Notes under the pieces: generated by a model
The model's input: the letters and a program-made list of their open reading frames with translations, nothing else
Database searches by the model: none
What the model was told of the DNA's origin: nothing
Shown here: positions 1-11,939 of the stretch, one piece after another
Layout of the letters: each line of letters begins with the position of its first letter
Numbering within the stretch: the stretch's first letter is position 1
Source of the DNA: Metallyticus violacea
Lineage: Eukaryota > Arthropoda > Insecta > Mantodea > Metallyticidae
Assembly (NCBI GenBank): GCA_030762175.1
Contig: CM060831.1
Coordinates: 70,203,501 to 70,267,500 of the forward strand
Length of the DNA: 64,000 nt
Direction of reading: 5' to 3'
Program-made: the position numbers and the translations under genes

Positions 1-56
1 GTAGTCCTTGTTTATGAAGATCTTGCAAACAAACTAGTGTTAACATTTTCTACATA

Positions 57-1360
57 ATGGATAAAACTGAAATACGAGCTGTTATTAAGTACTTCGTTTT
101 GAAGGGTTTAACCTCAACAAAAATAAAAAGGTCTTAGATTCTTTCTCTTCATTTTCGACGATTAAAAAAGTGGGCTGCTGAAGTGCGGTTGTACCCATTC
201 AAGATTATGAGCGCTTAGTGCATCCCAAAGGTTCTATGCCCGACAAAAAGTCACATTGCCGTACTCAATGATCGCCGATTGAAGGTACGCGAGTTGGCTG
301 ACATTGCCTCGTTAGGTCGTGTGTGATACATTTTACACCAAGTTTTGGGTATTAGAAATCTTTCCGCTCGATGGGTGCTGCGTTTGTTAACAATGGACCA
401 AAATGCTTTCGAATGAACATTTCGCAAGAGTAATTAGACGTATTTATGTGAATTCCAGTGAGTTTCTCCGACGTTTCAGTAGATCAAACATGTATTCATA
501 TTTCAATAAAATACACTCATTCGTTCATTCATTCACTACACACCAGAGACAAAGGAGCAATCCAAACAGTGGGTGGTAACAGGTGAAAAAGGACCAAAGA
601 AAGCAAAAACGGTTCTATCTGGCTATGGTTTTCTGAGATTCTCATGATGTGCTCGTAGACTACCTCCAGAAGGGCAGAACCATCGTCGGGGAGTATTAGC
701 TTCACTACTGGACCAACCGGATGCTATTCAGTTTTAAGGTTCACACCTTGCGAAAAAGAAAATCCTTTTTAATCACGATAATGCGCCTTCATACTCATCT
801 CGGATTGTTACTGCGAAACTGCATGATCTTCGCTTTCACATCCGCCATATTCGCCATATTTGGCTCCCAGTGAAAAAAAAAAGTCGATCCTGATGGTGTA
901 GTGGCAATCATACTTGCCTTCTGAACCCAAGACCCCGTGATTTTTGAACGTAAAAATCCTAAGTATGGCTTCCTTAGGAAGGGAAGTAAAGCCGTGGGTC
1001 TCATGTTGTACATTTACGGCACGAAAAAGAATCTCAAGCATGAAAGAAGCAAAATTTGTCAGCCGTTTCACGCGCACTGAATTGCATGGGGCGCTAAGGA
1101 CCTGAGATGTTAAAGAGCGTCCGTAAACAAACCGAATCAACAACAACCAGTGATTAAATAGCTGGAGGGACGAAGATTTACATCAAATGATGTGGTTGAA
1201 AATGAGACAAACGCTTATTTTCCACATTTGGACAGATTTTATTTTACTGAGGGTATTAAAATTTTGTAAAGATCTTGGACTGATTGTATTGATCAACAAG
1301 GGGACTATGTTGAAAAAAAATATGTTAAATCTTGTTTTCTTGGTCATGTCGAGAACTTTT
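57..1360 (+). pseudogene. Decayed mariner transposase interrupted by a SINE-A
   Basis: Conceptual translation from the ATG at 57 gives a mariner-type N-terminus (MDKTEIRAVIKYFVLKGL). Frameshifts and stops follow, then transposase pieces: HYTPETKEQSKQW near 535-570, a region reading HDNAPSYSSR near 776-805 that matches the family's second catalytic aspartate block, and a block around 840-870 matching the HPPYSPDLAPSD region. A SINE-A interrupts it there. After the SINE the C-terminus resumes near 1165-1350 (NAYFPHLDRFYF, then DCIDQQGDYVEKKY in another frame), the usual mariner end. The family cuts and pastes DNA at TA sites. This copy has many stops and frameshifts and is dead. The left end may lie outside the window. 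Confidence 0.75.
884..1146 (+). repeat. SINE-A copy 1, inserted in the mariner relic
   Basis: Head begins with the box A-like GATGGTGTAGTGG at about 891. The box B portion is lost: after CCCAAGACCCCGTGA the sequence jumps to the SINE body, so this copy could not be transcribed from a normal RNA polymerase III promoter. The body is otherwise complete through GATGTTAAAGAGCGTCC and an A-rich tail. CCAGTGA at 867-873 and again at 1147-1153 is probably the target-site duplication, made within the transposase sequence. Confidence 0.85.
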
Positions 1361-3016
1361 AGAATGCCCCTTATAAGTGTTGATCTGTGATAATATGCAT
1401 TGATACAAGTTTCGAACATGCATGTGACTATTGTTATTGCACTGTAGGACATCAACCACGGTCTTTAACAGAGCTCATTATAGACAGAAATCAAGTGATT
1501 ATCTGCAATGTGTTCTAGTTCCCAACAACCACTAACCCATTCAAGTGCGAATAGAAAGTCAAAGGTGCAACATCTGACAGATGAGAGTGTTATAACCGAT
1601 AATGTTAGTTTACGGAAAAAAGTAAAATGCTCTCAAAAGCTCTCAAAAACCATGAAGTTTAACTGAGCAACATCAGAAACACCCTTTTGCTAACAACTCA
1701 ATTGCAGACGTGTGTTGGGAAATCTCAATTTTATTTCATAATGTGAAAAACGTAGTATATCGTGCCATTTATAGAACCCATATGCTACTTGTTTGTATAC
1801 AAAAGTTGAAATATGTTGCATTTTTTATCATGTTTTGAAACGATATAAATAACACGTTTCCATACCATATTTTAGAACGAGAGAGCACTTTAAAGAAATA
1901 AACCAGGTTGTTTAACTGTAGATTATATGTCTTTAAGTATTCATATATACTCTAACCGGAACTATCAAAGACGTTATGATATGCGCGTTGACCGGCGCCT
2001 TTACAAGAGGCGTGGTCTTTTCGTAGAAGAATCGTTATTAAACGTAAAAGAGGTAATTTAGCCTGCCATGGCCAGCACCTCAATCAAAGCATTTACAATT
2101 AATGCTTCTTAATGATTAAATGAGGGATATCGTTAATTAAATCTCTGGTGGTCCCCAAGTATCGACTGAAATAAAATCAGAGCTTCAAAAGTATTTCGGT
2201 GCATGTTTTGTTCATATATATTGCATTTTTAGCTCGGTGTTTAAAATTTTCAAGTCGGTTCTTCTGTTTTTTTTAGTACCTCTAGTTTTAAACTCTCATG
2301 CCGAGAGGCCGAATATGAATTAAAAAATGAAACTAATGAATTTAAATATGGAGAGAATCTATATATCAAAACACTATAAATCTCACACTTTATTGGAGAA
2401 TGGGCTCACAAAATATTTTAAGAACCAATAATCAGAGACCGTTAATTGAAAGTGTTGTCAGTTTTTGGCCTCTATTCCTTGTGAACTACAGGCATATAAA
2501 AGACATTGTCACAGAATATGAACAGCATTTGCATGGTTAACGACTCCCCGTTTATTCAGTGGCACCCTTCTACGTTAAATTGCAGATCCTACAGAAAGCA
2601 TTTTTGTCCCGAAAAACTATTTTGCAATGATAAACATATAAGGATTTAATAAGCATTAATTGACAGCAGTTTGAAAGTTGCATCACGTGTATGTGTTTAT
2701 GTGCTATTTTCATAGCAAATCCTGTGTGGAATAAACATCTGAGGGTCGCCGTGAGCAGTTTGAGTCAATCCGTCACTTCATTTCGTCTCGTCTTCTCTCT
2801 GAGCTGGCGTAGCACTAGATTTGTAGATAAGAAGTTCCATTGGGGGAATCGTTTTGGAATAAATATTAGAAATTGAAATTGGAGCTTCTTCCGTACAATG
2901 GTGACCCCAGGTTTGGTCTTATTATTTATTTGGTATGTGGTACATGTATGTTAATTTGCTTTGCTAAAAATGTAAATTGCATGTAGCTCTTGTCTGATTT
3001 GGAGTAAGTGTTCTCA
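1361..3016. other. A+T-rich stretch, nothing recognised
   Basis: Only short open frames with no recognisable protein similarity. The mariner may extend a few tens of bases past 1360, where AACTTTTAGAATGCCCC ends the transposase region. Confidence 0.5.
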
Positions 3017-3085
3017 CTGCCACGGGTGGCCGAGGACGTTAAGGCGCGGACTCGTGAGCGGGAGGTCTGGGGTTCGATTCATGTG
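3017..3085 (+). repeat. SINE-B copy 1, tRNA-like head only
   Basis: The segment contains CACGGGTGGCCGAGG, GTTAAGGCGCGGACTCGTGA and GGGGTTCGATTC. These are the box A and box B regions of the Leu/Ser-type head seen complete at 23582-23857. Homology stops just after box B and the rest of the SINE is missing. Confidence 0.75.
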
Positions 3086-3387
3086 TGGAATAAAAACTTT
3101 TAAGTTTGCATCTTTGTCACTATCACTTCTACATAGGAATCCAAATCGTGGAACTGTGTAAATTTTTTGATCCCTAGATTGTAGCAAGTCATCTAAGATG
3201 TTTAATTTCTGTGGATAATGCAATGATTATAGTTACTCCTTTGTAGCAAAAATACATTTTGTACCTAAAAGTTTTGGTTTCGCGCTAATATGCGAAAAAT
3301 ATAATGGCATTTATTCCAATGGATCATGGGTTTTGCCTTGAATTCCAAAATAAGCTCAAATAAGTTCTTGAATTGGATTGTTAGAAA

Positions 3388-3872
3388 CGGAGGTACTTCA
3401 ACCTTGCTCAAGGATTGTAATATGCGCCTACGTCTCCAAGTGGGGTACCCTCGGGAGGAAGGGATGAGATATGGACACACCATATTACCAGGATTCACGG
3501 GGAAATTGATAGAGCACCTTCGTTATGAGTTAATAATTATAAAGGTTTCATATTTGTAATTACTAACATTGTTTCTATAATATCCCGACGTCGGTAGAGG
3601 CTCCACTACACAGAAGGGCCTTTTCCATACCAGGCCAGAGCAGAAATAAAGCTCAAGCCACCGTCACAGCGCACGGCCCACCTCGTATGGCACTTTTGAC
3701 CCTGCAACAGAACCAAGGGAATGAAATTATATGAAATGCAAGAGCGAAAATTTCGTGAAAAAGAAAGGTTCATCCGGTATTTTGCCTAAGCTACCAGGGG
3801 AAACCACGAAACAATCCAAGTTCTGAATGGCTAACGCCAAAGGATTTGAACCCGTGGCCACACGCGTTTGTA
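3388..3872 (-). repeat. SINE-C copy 1
   Basis: On the plus strand the element reads tail to head: CCTACGTCTCC and GGGAGGAAGGGATGAGAT-like text near 3428-3470, GAAGGGCCTTTTCC near 3612, AAGCCACCGTCACAGCGCAC near 3655, then the head-proximal block ending in GGATTTGAACCCGTGGCC near 3842-3860, the box B region on the minus strand. The middle (about 3500-3590) is diverged or replaced, and the box A end is decayed. Confidence 0.7.
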
Positions 3873-6127
3873 CTCTAAAAGTTGCAAAAGTTCCTTTATT
3901 TCTATATTATTTTAGTCGTAATATCATTGAGCAATTAAAGATAATTATAAAATATTTTATATATTTTATAATATAAAATAATTTATAATAAAATAATATA
4001 ATATAAAAGTCAGAGCTCTTTCAACTACCTAAATGGATTTTAAACCGTTTTTTAATTCCAGTTATCGAGCTAACAGACCTGTTTTGTAATAAAGAGTTTT
4101 TTAAGTTTGGAATTATTTGAAATATGGTACTGAAATATAGCTGGAAAATAAGTACAGTAAGCAGCTATCTGATACCTACTAGCACTAACAAATCACAAAT
4201 ATTTTTGGAAAGAACAAAAATATAACACAATATGGGAAAGATAATTATAATACCGGCATTTTGGGCCCTGGGATGTGAGAGGCAAAATAGCAGTATGCAT
4301 ACCCAATCATTACAAATGAGCTTTCCGAAAAGACTTTCATTATTTATTTATATTTGTATTCTATTTCTTTATTTTTACCACAAAAATAGGCATTATTTTT
4401 TTAAGAAAATAATTGCTATGTCAATTTTATTCATTGTGATTATTTACTCATCGAATTACAGCATATTTAAACTCTGCAATTTACAACATGTGGTAAAAAA
4501 GGATTCCTTAGCTTGATGATTTAAATACAAAATAATTTTGCTTTAAAATAGACTTTGTCTTATTATGTTCAATAAAAATGTAATTTAAATCTATATTTCA
4601 CTACTATTCAATATAGGTTCTTAATCAAAAATTACAAAACACAAAAATCTATCTTTTATGGTTTTTCTTCGCATGTCTTGACAGTGCCAATATCTCCTAA
4701 ATTAGTGCTAATATTGTTTAATGTGATATCAAGAGAAAAAGCAAAGAATATCTGGAACTTTAATGGAAACCTTTATTTCATGAAGTTTTTCTTCTGTGAG
4801 CACATGAGGTCCTCGATTTTTTTCCCGTCAATCACAGAACTTGTTTCATTGAACTTCTGTACTAATATTTAATATTCTTCGTGCAGGAACTGGACTGCAG
4901 GAAACTTAACGCCTAAATGCCTGTCTCGTTCTGTTGCGTGACTCCACTATTGACTGCATATCACAATTGCCTTACTCTTGTGCTTTTGTTATTATTTTCG
5001 ATATTTCTGTTTCTTTCTTGTTCCGTGGTGCTGTTACGTGCTTGGGATCCATTACATGTAAAAATCTATGGTCACTGTTTAATACATATCTAGCCTTAAA
5101 GCGCCCGTAAGATAGAAGGCTTTTCCTCAAAAATGTACGGCGAACTCTCTTCTGAGCTTTTGTAGTGAGTATACGTAGCTAAGAAGTTCCGGGAACGGAG
5201 CTCTTTTCGGCTTCTTACTAGAAATTAATCGCAGCTTTTTGTATTAGTTGTGTCAGGCTTATTTTAAAGACATATGTTAGTTATTTTAAATTTAAAAATT
5301 TAAAATGATAAAATAAGCTTTCTGTTGAGGAACTTCGTCTTTTGACTGTATTGTATTTTTAGACTGTAATATTTTCAACAAAGTGATTTAAATAACTGGC
5401 ATTTTAGGGAAGTTATTTTTCTTTCTTGTTAACTGTATCGTGTTTAAATCGTTGTCAGTAAGATTTGTGTGCAAATTTTAGTAGCTCAGTTACATATGTT
5501 TCTGTATCCCATTTCATGTAACAGTTCAGTTGGATATGCTTTCACTTTTTGCAAAAAAGCTTATAAGTTTATAGTGAATAATTATAAATCAACCACTCTT
5601 TAATTACTTGATGTTATTATGAAATGCTATATACATTCTGTAAGAATTCATTTAGCATGCAAGTACATTTAACATATTTCAAACATTATTATTTGTTTTG
5701 ATCTTCCAATAAGTAATTGTTTGTAATAAATAGGGAACTGAAATTATTCCTTTTATATTTTAAATGTTGTGAAATGCCCTTGTCTCCTGTTTAAACGAAC
5801 CACACACTTACATAGTTCCTTTGGGTCCTGGATATTATTTTTTTAGCACGCCATGTACGTGCGACCCAAATTATTACTTGACACAAAAAAGTTAAATCAC
5901 ATTTCATATAACCAGCATGGTTATCAAGGTAAAATGAAAATAAAATTGTCACGCGCAACCACACAAAGTGCAATGTAATAAGGTGGCTTTATATAGTGCT
6001 AGCTAAAACGGGCTGTTTAAATAATACACAAAAAAATTACCGTCTGATGTAGCGGAACGGTAACTTTAGCGTGGTTCGAAACTATTAAAGCTAAAAGGCA
6101 CTGCTATGTAACCGTTTGATGTAACAC
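3873..6127. other. A+T-rich stretch, nothing recognised
   Basis: Contains a TATAAAATA-rich low-complexity patch at about 3945-4010. The open frames are short and hydrophobic or low-complexity, as expected by chance in A+T-rich DNA. Confidence 0.5.
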
Positions 6128-6172
6128 TCTGTCTGACTGACTGACTGACTGACTGACTGACTGACTGACTTG
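6128..6172. repeat. (CTGA)n microsatellite
   Basis: About ten tandem copies of the tetranucleotide CTGA (equivalently TGAC), nearly perfect, ending in an imperfect unit ACTTGAC. Confidence 0.95.
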
Positions 6173-8690
6173 ACTAGAAAAGAGAATAGCGCCGTACGTG
6201 TCGCGCAGAGAATCTGAAATTGTAAAAGCGGTTGATCGCTAGTAATCGAAGTTGCAGAAGTTTTAAATTGATTTTCGTAACTAAAAGAGTTGACAGGTCT
6301 AAAGATCTATCTTATTTAATCATATGTTTTAATATGTATTTATCAATTTTAATTGTTTTTCAACAAAATGCGTTCATTATTAATCGCAGATACAGAAAAT
6401 ATCCAAAATTCTAAAGTAGTGAATAAATATGGCACACTATCTAATAGGTTACATTTAAAAATGTCCTTCACTGTAAGTTCGGCATCATTAATTTTCTTAT
6501 TGCTTTCATTATCCAATGATTTTTACAACTTGACGCAATTTTTCAAAGGGTGAATTCAATTTGCTTTTGCTAAAGAAGAAGTGTTGTATGTTAAAAAATA
6601 AACAATGGTTTGTTCATTTTAGAGTTTATGTTAAATATTTTTAAGCGTTTTTAAAAAATCTGTTGTAAAGTCGCCCTGGGTAGATAATTACCAGGAATCC
6701 TCAAATCCCCCAAATGTTAGAAAGCTGAATCTTCACGCCTTTTTTTCATTCGTATATTTTGAATCCTAACCTAAAAATATCAAATCTTTGGAATTATTAA
6801 TTTTAGCTTTATTGGGGCTTAGTTGAATCATTCACTATCACAAAAAGTTTTGTATCCTCTATCTATGGAAATCTTTAAATAATGGGAGGACAAGAAAAGC
6901 TGTCAAATATTTAGGAAACTCTCTAAAAAGTAAAAGTATTTTCTTAGCCACAACATCGACATAGTGTCAGAAAGACTATTCAGCATATCAAGTGACATAG
7001 CTAATAAGATCTAGATAGTCTAGACCCCTAATGAGTTCGAATATTAATGCTTTTAAATAAAAATGTTCATTAAAGATTTCTTATTCTTTTTATTGTCCTG
7101 AAAGAGTTTAGTGTTTAATACTCTTTAAAAGGTTTTGGGGACTTTTATTATTAAAAAAATGTTAAAAATGTAAACTGCTGCTCAATTTTTTCTGTTAAAT
7201 TACGTTGATAAAATTAAAAGTGACATAAAGATTCAAAAGAGTTTTGGTTTTATACTTCATTTACCAATTTAATTTATATCTTCATATTAAATATAGATTG
7301 GGTTTTGAAAATTCTGTTATTAAATACAGCTCTCATATTTTCCTTCAGTTAAAATCTTTTAATTTTAATTAGAGATTTTTTCACTTTTTTTTTTCTAATA
7401 TGAAAGATTCCAGGAGTTCCAGAATATTTTGGAATTAATTTTTGAATTCAAATTCGATGAATTCTCCCACCTCTAGTGATTAACATTCTGTTTTTTTTTT
7501 TTTTTTAATTTCTCTTATATTATTTGAAATCTTTGAACTTTTTGTAAACAACACTTAAACTTGTGTCAAAGGATTTCATTTTATTGTTCATTATGCTCGT
7601 CATTCAGATAATTTAGTTATTGGAAATAGAAACTAAATTGGTATTTTCAAAATGTCCCAATGTTTAGATTTTCTGTTTTCAGCAAGTATGTTAAAAAGCG
7701 TTCCGAAATATTTTGATACCATTTCTTCGCTCTGTAGAGATATACCAGCGCAATAATACCGTCAGTCCATATTTTAAATCCTGCAATTCGTCCCAGGAGC
7801 TTTCCACTGAACAGTTTTAAACAAAATATGCCTGAGATGATAGTGCAGCAGTGATCTAAACTACAAGCTCTTCGAATGTAAATTTGATCCTCCCAGTGGG
7901 TCACAAATTAACGCACAAACAGCTCAAGCGATAAACCCAACAACTGGATGTGAAACCTTCACAGCAGGAGTCCCCATTACTGCCACGTTTCGACTTTACG
8001 TCTTGTATCTTTCCCGGTGAGAGCCAGCCCCATCATCTTGTAAGTGGCTACAGCTCCAGGTCTACTCCAAGGTTCAAAACGAAATCTCCCGTCATTATAT
8101 CCGCCCAATGTTTTACTTTGGCCAGCACTTGCTTTAGATTTTATTTTTAATTTAGATTTTTATGCGCCATACTATGACAGTTATTATTGTATCTCCATCA
8201 TAATGGTCGATGGTTGATAGTAAGTAACTGTGTAATATAGATTGGAATCTTTCAGATAATTGGCGTATTTAATAAATCAAGCGGTAGAATTTGAAGTGGC
8301 AGTTTTTCCCCCCACGCGTATTTATAAGTAATGTGTGTGCAGTAGTGCTCAAAAAGCTCTTGTTAATTAAAATCTCTTCAGAAATAGGTTGCAATTGAGT
8401 ACAGAGAGGAACTTTCCTTAACAAATATAAGCAACTCGTTGAAGTGTGAAAAGTTGACGGTAAACAAGGTAGTTGTTTGTTTTCGTTCTCTAATCGTCTT
8501 ACAGGGACTGTACCGAATATTCCAGATTGGACAACTTGCGCTCCTTAAAAGGGAATACAATCTAATTTCATAAGTGATACGCGCTGTACTGCTGTTGTGT
8601 AGTGCTGTGATAAAATAATTCGATAAAGTATATAGTAGGTGGCGGTAGGTAATGAATGAAACAAAACAAAAAACAGTTGGGAATAAAAGA
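6173..8690. other. A+T-rich stretch, nothing recognised
   Basis: Holds T homopolymer runs (for example about 7491-7506) and unremarkable short open frames. No transposon or exon signature was found by reading. Confidence 0.5.
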
Positions 8691-8694
8691 GCCT

Positions 8695-8709
8695 CCCCCC
8701 CCCCCCCCC
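8695..8709. repeat. Poly-C tract
   Basis: An uninterrupted run of about 15 cytosines. Such runs are uncommon in A+T-rich DNA and tend to vary in length. Confidence 0.9.
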
Positions 8710-8939
8710 AACGAAGCAGGTTAAAGATTCGTCTTAATATTACGAGACGTTTTAGAGATAAACGTAACAAAGAATACGATGAAGTAAATACTTGGCATAA
8801 AATATGCAATATTTTACACTCTTTCTACTTCAAGTCTAAAGCTGAGCTTAATTAACTGATAGTGCGGAAAAACATGTCAAGCCTCTAAATGCAGGAGTTT
8901 AGAATTACATTCATTTAGTATTCCTCAGAACTGCAATAA

Positions 8940-9580
8940 AAATATGTTGTGGCATATGGGGGATTTGGAGAAATGTATTGTAGCATTAAGTTCGTTGAGA
9001 AGTATAAGTGACCTTGGAAAGATTACGTAAAAAATTGTGTCAATGCATGCGCAACATAGACATTGAATAGCATTCTTTAACGGATCTTGAGAGTCGAGTA
9101 TATGGGCTTGAGGAAAGAGGATGTGCCGCCAACTACTACAGGATAGCCATCTTGGTTGACTTTTTTTTTTGATTGATTTATTTATGGACGCTCTTTAACA
9201 TCTCATGTCATCAGCGTCCCATTCAACTCAGGGCGTAAAAGGGCCGACAAATTTTGCTCAGAGGCCTCTCTTTCAGGCTTGAGATTCTTTTTCGTGCCGT
9301 AAATGTACGACATGGGACCCACGGCTTTACTTCCCTTCCAAAGGAAGCTATACTTAGGATTTTTACGCCGGAAAAAATCCATCGGTCCTGGCCGGGTTCG
9401 AACCCGCGGTATTGGGTTTAGGAGGCAAGTATGGTAACCACTACACCACCAGGACGACTTAGTTGACCTTCATTATGAAGGTAAGCAATAGTTATTGTTT
9501 ATAAATACAGTTTGTCTATGGTTTAAATAATATTTGTGTGTTCAGTACTTAGTTCCTATGTTTTTCTTATTTGCTCCCGT
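8940..9580 (+). repeat. Left arm of inverted promoter-like duplication (split by SINE-A)
   Basis: Without the SINE at 9161-9457, this arm is the diverged inverse of 9700-10035. Shared blocks in order are GGCATATG (8952), GAAATGTATTGTAGCATTAA (8970), GCGCAACATAGACATT (9050), GAGGAAAGAGGATGTGCCGC (9109), CATCTTGGTTGAC (9148) and AGTTATTGTTTATAAATA (9490). In this direction a GCATGCGCA (NRF-1-like half) precedes GCCATCTTGG (reverse of the YY1 core CCAAGATGGC), followed by ATGAAG and GTAAGC, which resembles an exon end with a splice donor. That order is typical of housekeeping promoters with a first exon. The functional reading is inference; the inverted homology is visible. Confidence 0.75.
9161..9457 (-). 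repeat. SINE-A copy 2, nearly full length
   Basis: Minus-strand copy with its poly-A tail seen as T10 at 9161. The tail-end hairpin arms GGACGC and GCGTCC are intact, and box B (minus strand GGTTCGAACCC) and box A are present. It is flanked by CTTGGTTGAC (9151-9160) and CTTAGTTGAC (9458-9467), a 10 bp target-site duplication with one mismatch. The insertion falls next to the CATCTTGG motif of the left arm. Confidence 0.95.
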
Positions 9581-9699
9581 TTAGAATAATAATGGGTAGA
9601 ATGTCTTTAGATTAAGATTATTGTTGTGGTTGCCTCCCTAGTTGTGCTCCAGTTCGTTAAATAAGTTACTGAATGATATTTTAGGCTAATTGCTAGCAG

Positions 9700-10035
9700 G
9701 AGGTCGGATCAAATAAAGCAAGTATGAAAACAGGTAAGCACTGGGCACACAAACATTATTTAAAGCATAGGCGAACTATATTTATAAACAATAACTATTA
9801 CTTACATTCATGATGGGCGCCAACCAAGATGACTACTCCCGAGCAGTCGGCGGCACGTCCTCTTCCCTCAAGCTCACACACTCGATTCTAGAAATTCATT
9901 AAAGAACGTCTTCTAATGTCTATGTTGCGCACGCGCATATCCCAATTTTCTTTGCGTATTCTTTCTAACTGTCACTTCTATTTCTTAACGAAATTAATGC
10001 TACTATACATTTCCCCAACTCATATGCCGTAATAT
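9700..10035 (-). repeat. Right arm of inverted promoter-like duplication
   Basis: Inverse partner of 8940-9580, uninterrupted. On the minus strand, outside to inside, it contains a perfect palindromic NRF-1/EWG-type site (TGCGCACGCGCA at about 9932-9943 on plus), a GAGGGAAGAGGACGTGCCGC block, CATCTTGGTTGGC, and ATGAATGTAAGTAATAG with a consensus-like GTAAGT donor. About 120 bp of unrelated spacer (9580-9700) separates the arms. The arms differ at many positions, so the duplication is not recent. No open frame spans it. Confidence 0.75.
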
Positions 10036-11939
10036 GTTGGGCATGCACGGCCATTATGAATGCGCCAATCGCACAATACATACACTTTCTCATCAGCGTC
10101 TCACTGCTAATTGAATGAAAAGTTATTGTTGATGCATATAAAATAATGTTACCTCCCACTGTTGCTACGTTATATCAAGGAAATGCAACTGGTTCTAGAT
10201 ATATACAAAATGGGTTTAATTTCCGGACAACCTCATAATATGTCCCAAGTTAGTGCAGCAGGCTTAAAATATTCAAGAAGTTATCATTTTGACCCAATAT
10301 ATCGCACAAAAAATTCTGCCAGAATTAGGGTTACATAAAATAAATAATTACGAAGACAGTGCTTTTGAAACGTTGTGATAAACCTTAGCTATGGTAATGA
10401 AACACCAGCTGCAATCGAATACCAAAATGAAATTTTACAAATATTATTGTTGTAAGATAAGAACTGTTAAAAAATAAGACATGCAAAAGGTGCACAGATA
10501 TAGGCTTGTATAATATATTTTAAGGGATTTAAGAGATAATTTATCAATGACCTAACGCGCTATATGGGCAATGAGTATCGTTAACCATAGCTGGTATACT
10601 AGTGCAAAGCTGGCCAGCATTGACAATAATGAGTGAAGTAAATCGTCCAAATAGGGGGAACGTATTATTGCTCAGTATCTTACAAAAAGAGTAAATCCCT
10701 GGGAAATATGCAGGAGTAGTGTAAACAGGAATCTAAACCAGATATAAGAATTTATAGTTACGATGAGATTGTTTAAAATAAGCAACACATTGAGAATTAA
10801 TAATATGCCCGGCACTCAAGAATGGCAAATAATTATCAATGTGTAAACCTTTTATGTTGATCAATGAACAATGTTGCTTTAATGTTGAGTTTAGTATTCT
10901 AAGTTCAGTATATAGGTACTAATATTAACCACCTGCTGCAATATCGGAAAGTGTATACACACTGAATTCCGTGACCAGAACAAAAAAGACGATTGCAGAT
11001 CATTCAGTCATTGAAGGAGGACAAACGGGAAAAGAATGAGGCACTTTCACAATCTTATACATCTGGGTGTAGTCATTCATTCTTGAAGCCCATGAAGAGT
11101 AAAGGTTACTTCTGCAGGAAAAAAGTTGGCTACTTTTTCTTTCTTTTTTCTTCCTTTCTTTCTGGGGTACATTTGGTTATTCCATTTAAATGTTCTTACA
11201 GAAAATAACCTCTTAGTACAACTCTACACGAATGCACTATTTTTGAAAAGAGGAAGAATGCACAGAACTCTGTTCACTTTCTACAGCAAATTAAAACAGT
11301 TCTTTTCAGAGGAGAATCAAGAAGCAACAAGACTGATTATACCAATATACTGGTAAGAGGGAAGTGGTATTCTAAAACGATAGGAGCTAAATCATTTGCT
11401 TTCATTTTTTTTTTTTTTCTGTATTCATTAACTATAATTTAAATTTGAGCGCCCTTTAATACTTGCTTGACTCTGATATAATGAGATGAAGTAATCAAAT
11501 GTCAGCCTAAATCTTGAAAGTCCGCCTCAAAATATTGTCGTAAGGAACATATAATCATGACAAAGCACCCAAGTCCTGCCCATTGATAGGTGATAATTTG
11601 GGGAGGAGTGCAGTGAATGAAATCATCTAGCAATCTGCTTTAATTGATGATGTAGCTGCTCGGTACATAATCTAATAAAAGAGAGGTCCGTCCTTATTAA
11701 TCTCTCCATTTTGTGCTACCATTTTCCTCTGGTGTTTCATTCTTAATGAGACCAATCAGCTGAACTGAATGTTAAGATACAAGATAAATGGAAAATCCAG
11801 TTTTCTGAAGTAATGAATTAGAATTAACTTCCATGTCATCATTGCACGTATCGTAAAGGCGCTATGCTATGAGGGTAGATAGCTATTTAATTTTGGGAAT
11901 TCTACTAAGCAGAAGGTCATAACTCAAAGGCTTTGAGGG
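10036..11939. other. A+T-rich stretch, nothing recognised
   Basis: T homopolymer at about 11406-11419. Short frames only, none resembling a known family. Confidence 0.5.

Noticed and set aside
6040..6172. Possible tRNA-like sequence (GTAGCGGAACGGTAAC and GTGGTTCGAAAC) before the CTGA array
   Set aside because: Box-like spacing is wrong and no stems could be drawn. It could be a very old SINE head, but I cannot support it.
9380..9457. tRNA-like sequence with good box A and box B
   Set aside because: It is the head of a SINE-A, continuous with the SINE body and flanked by a target-site duplication, so it is not a tRNA gene. The same applies to the heads at 15884, 19847, 23582, 31765, 33420 and 55421.
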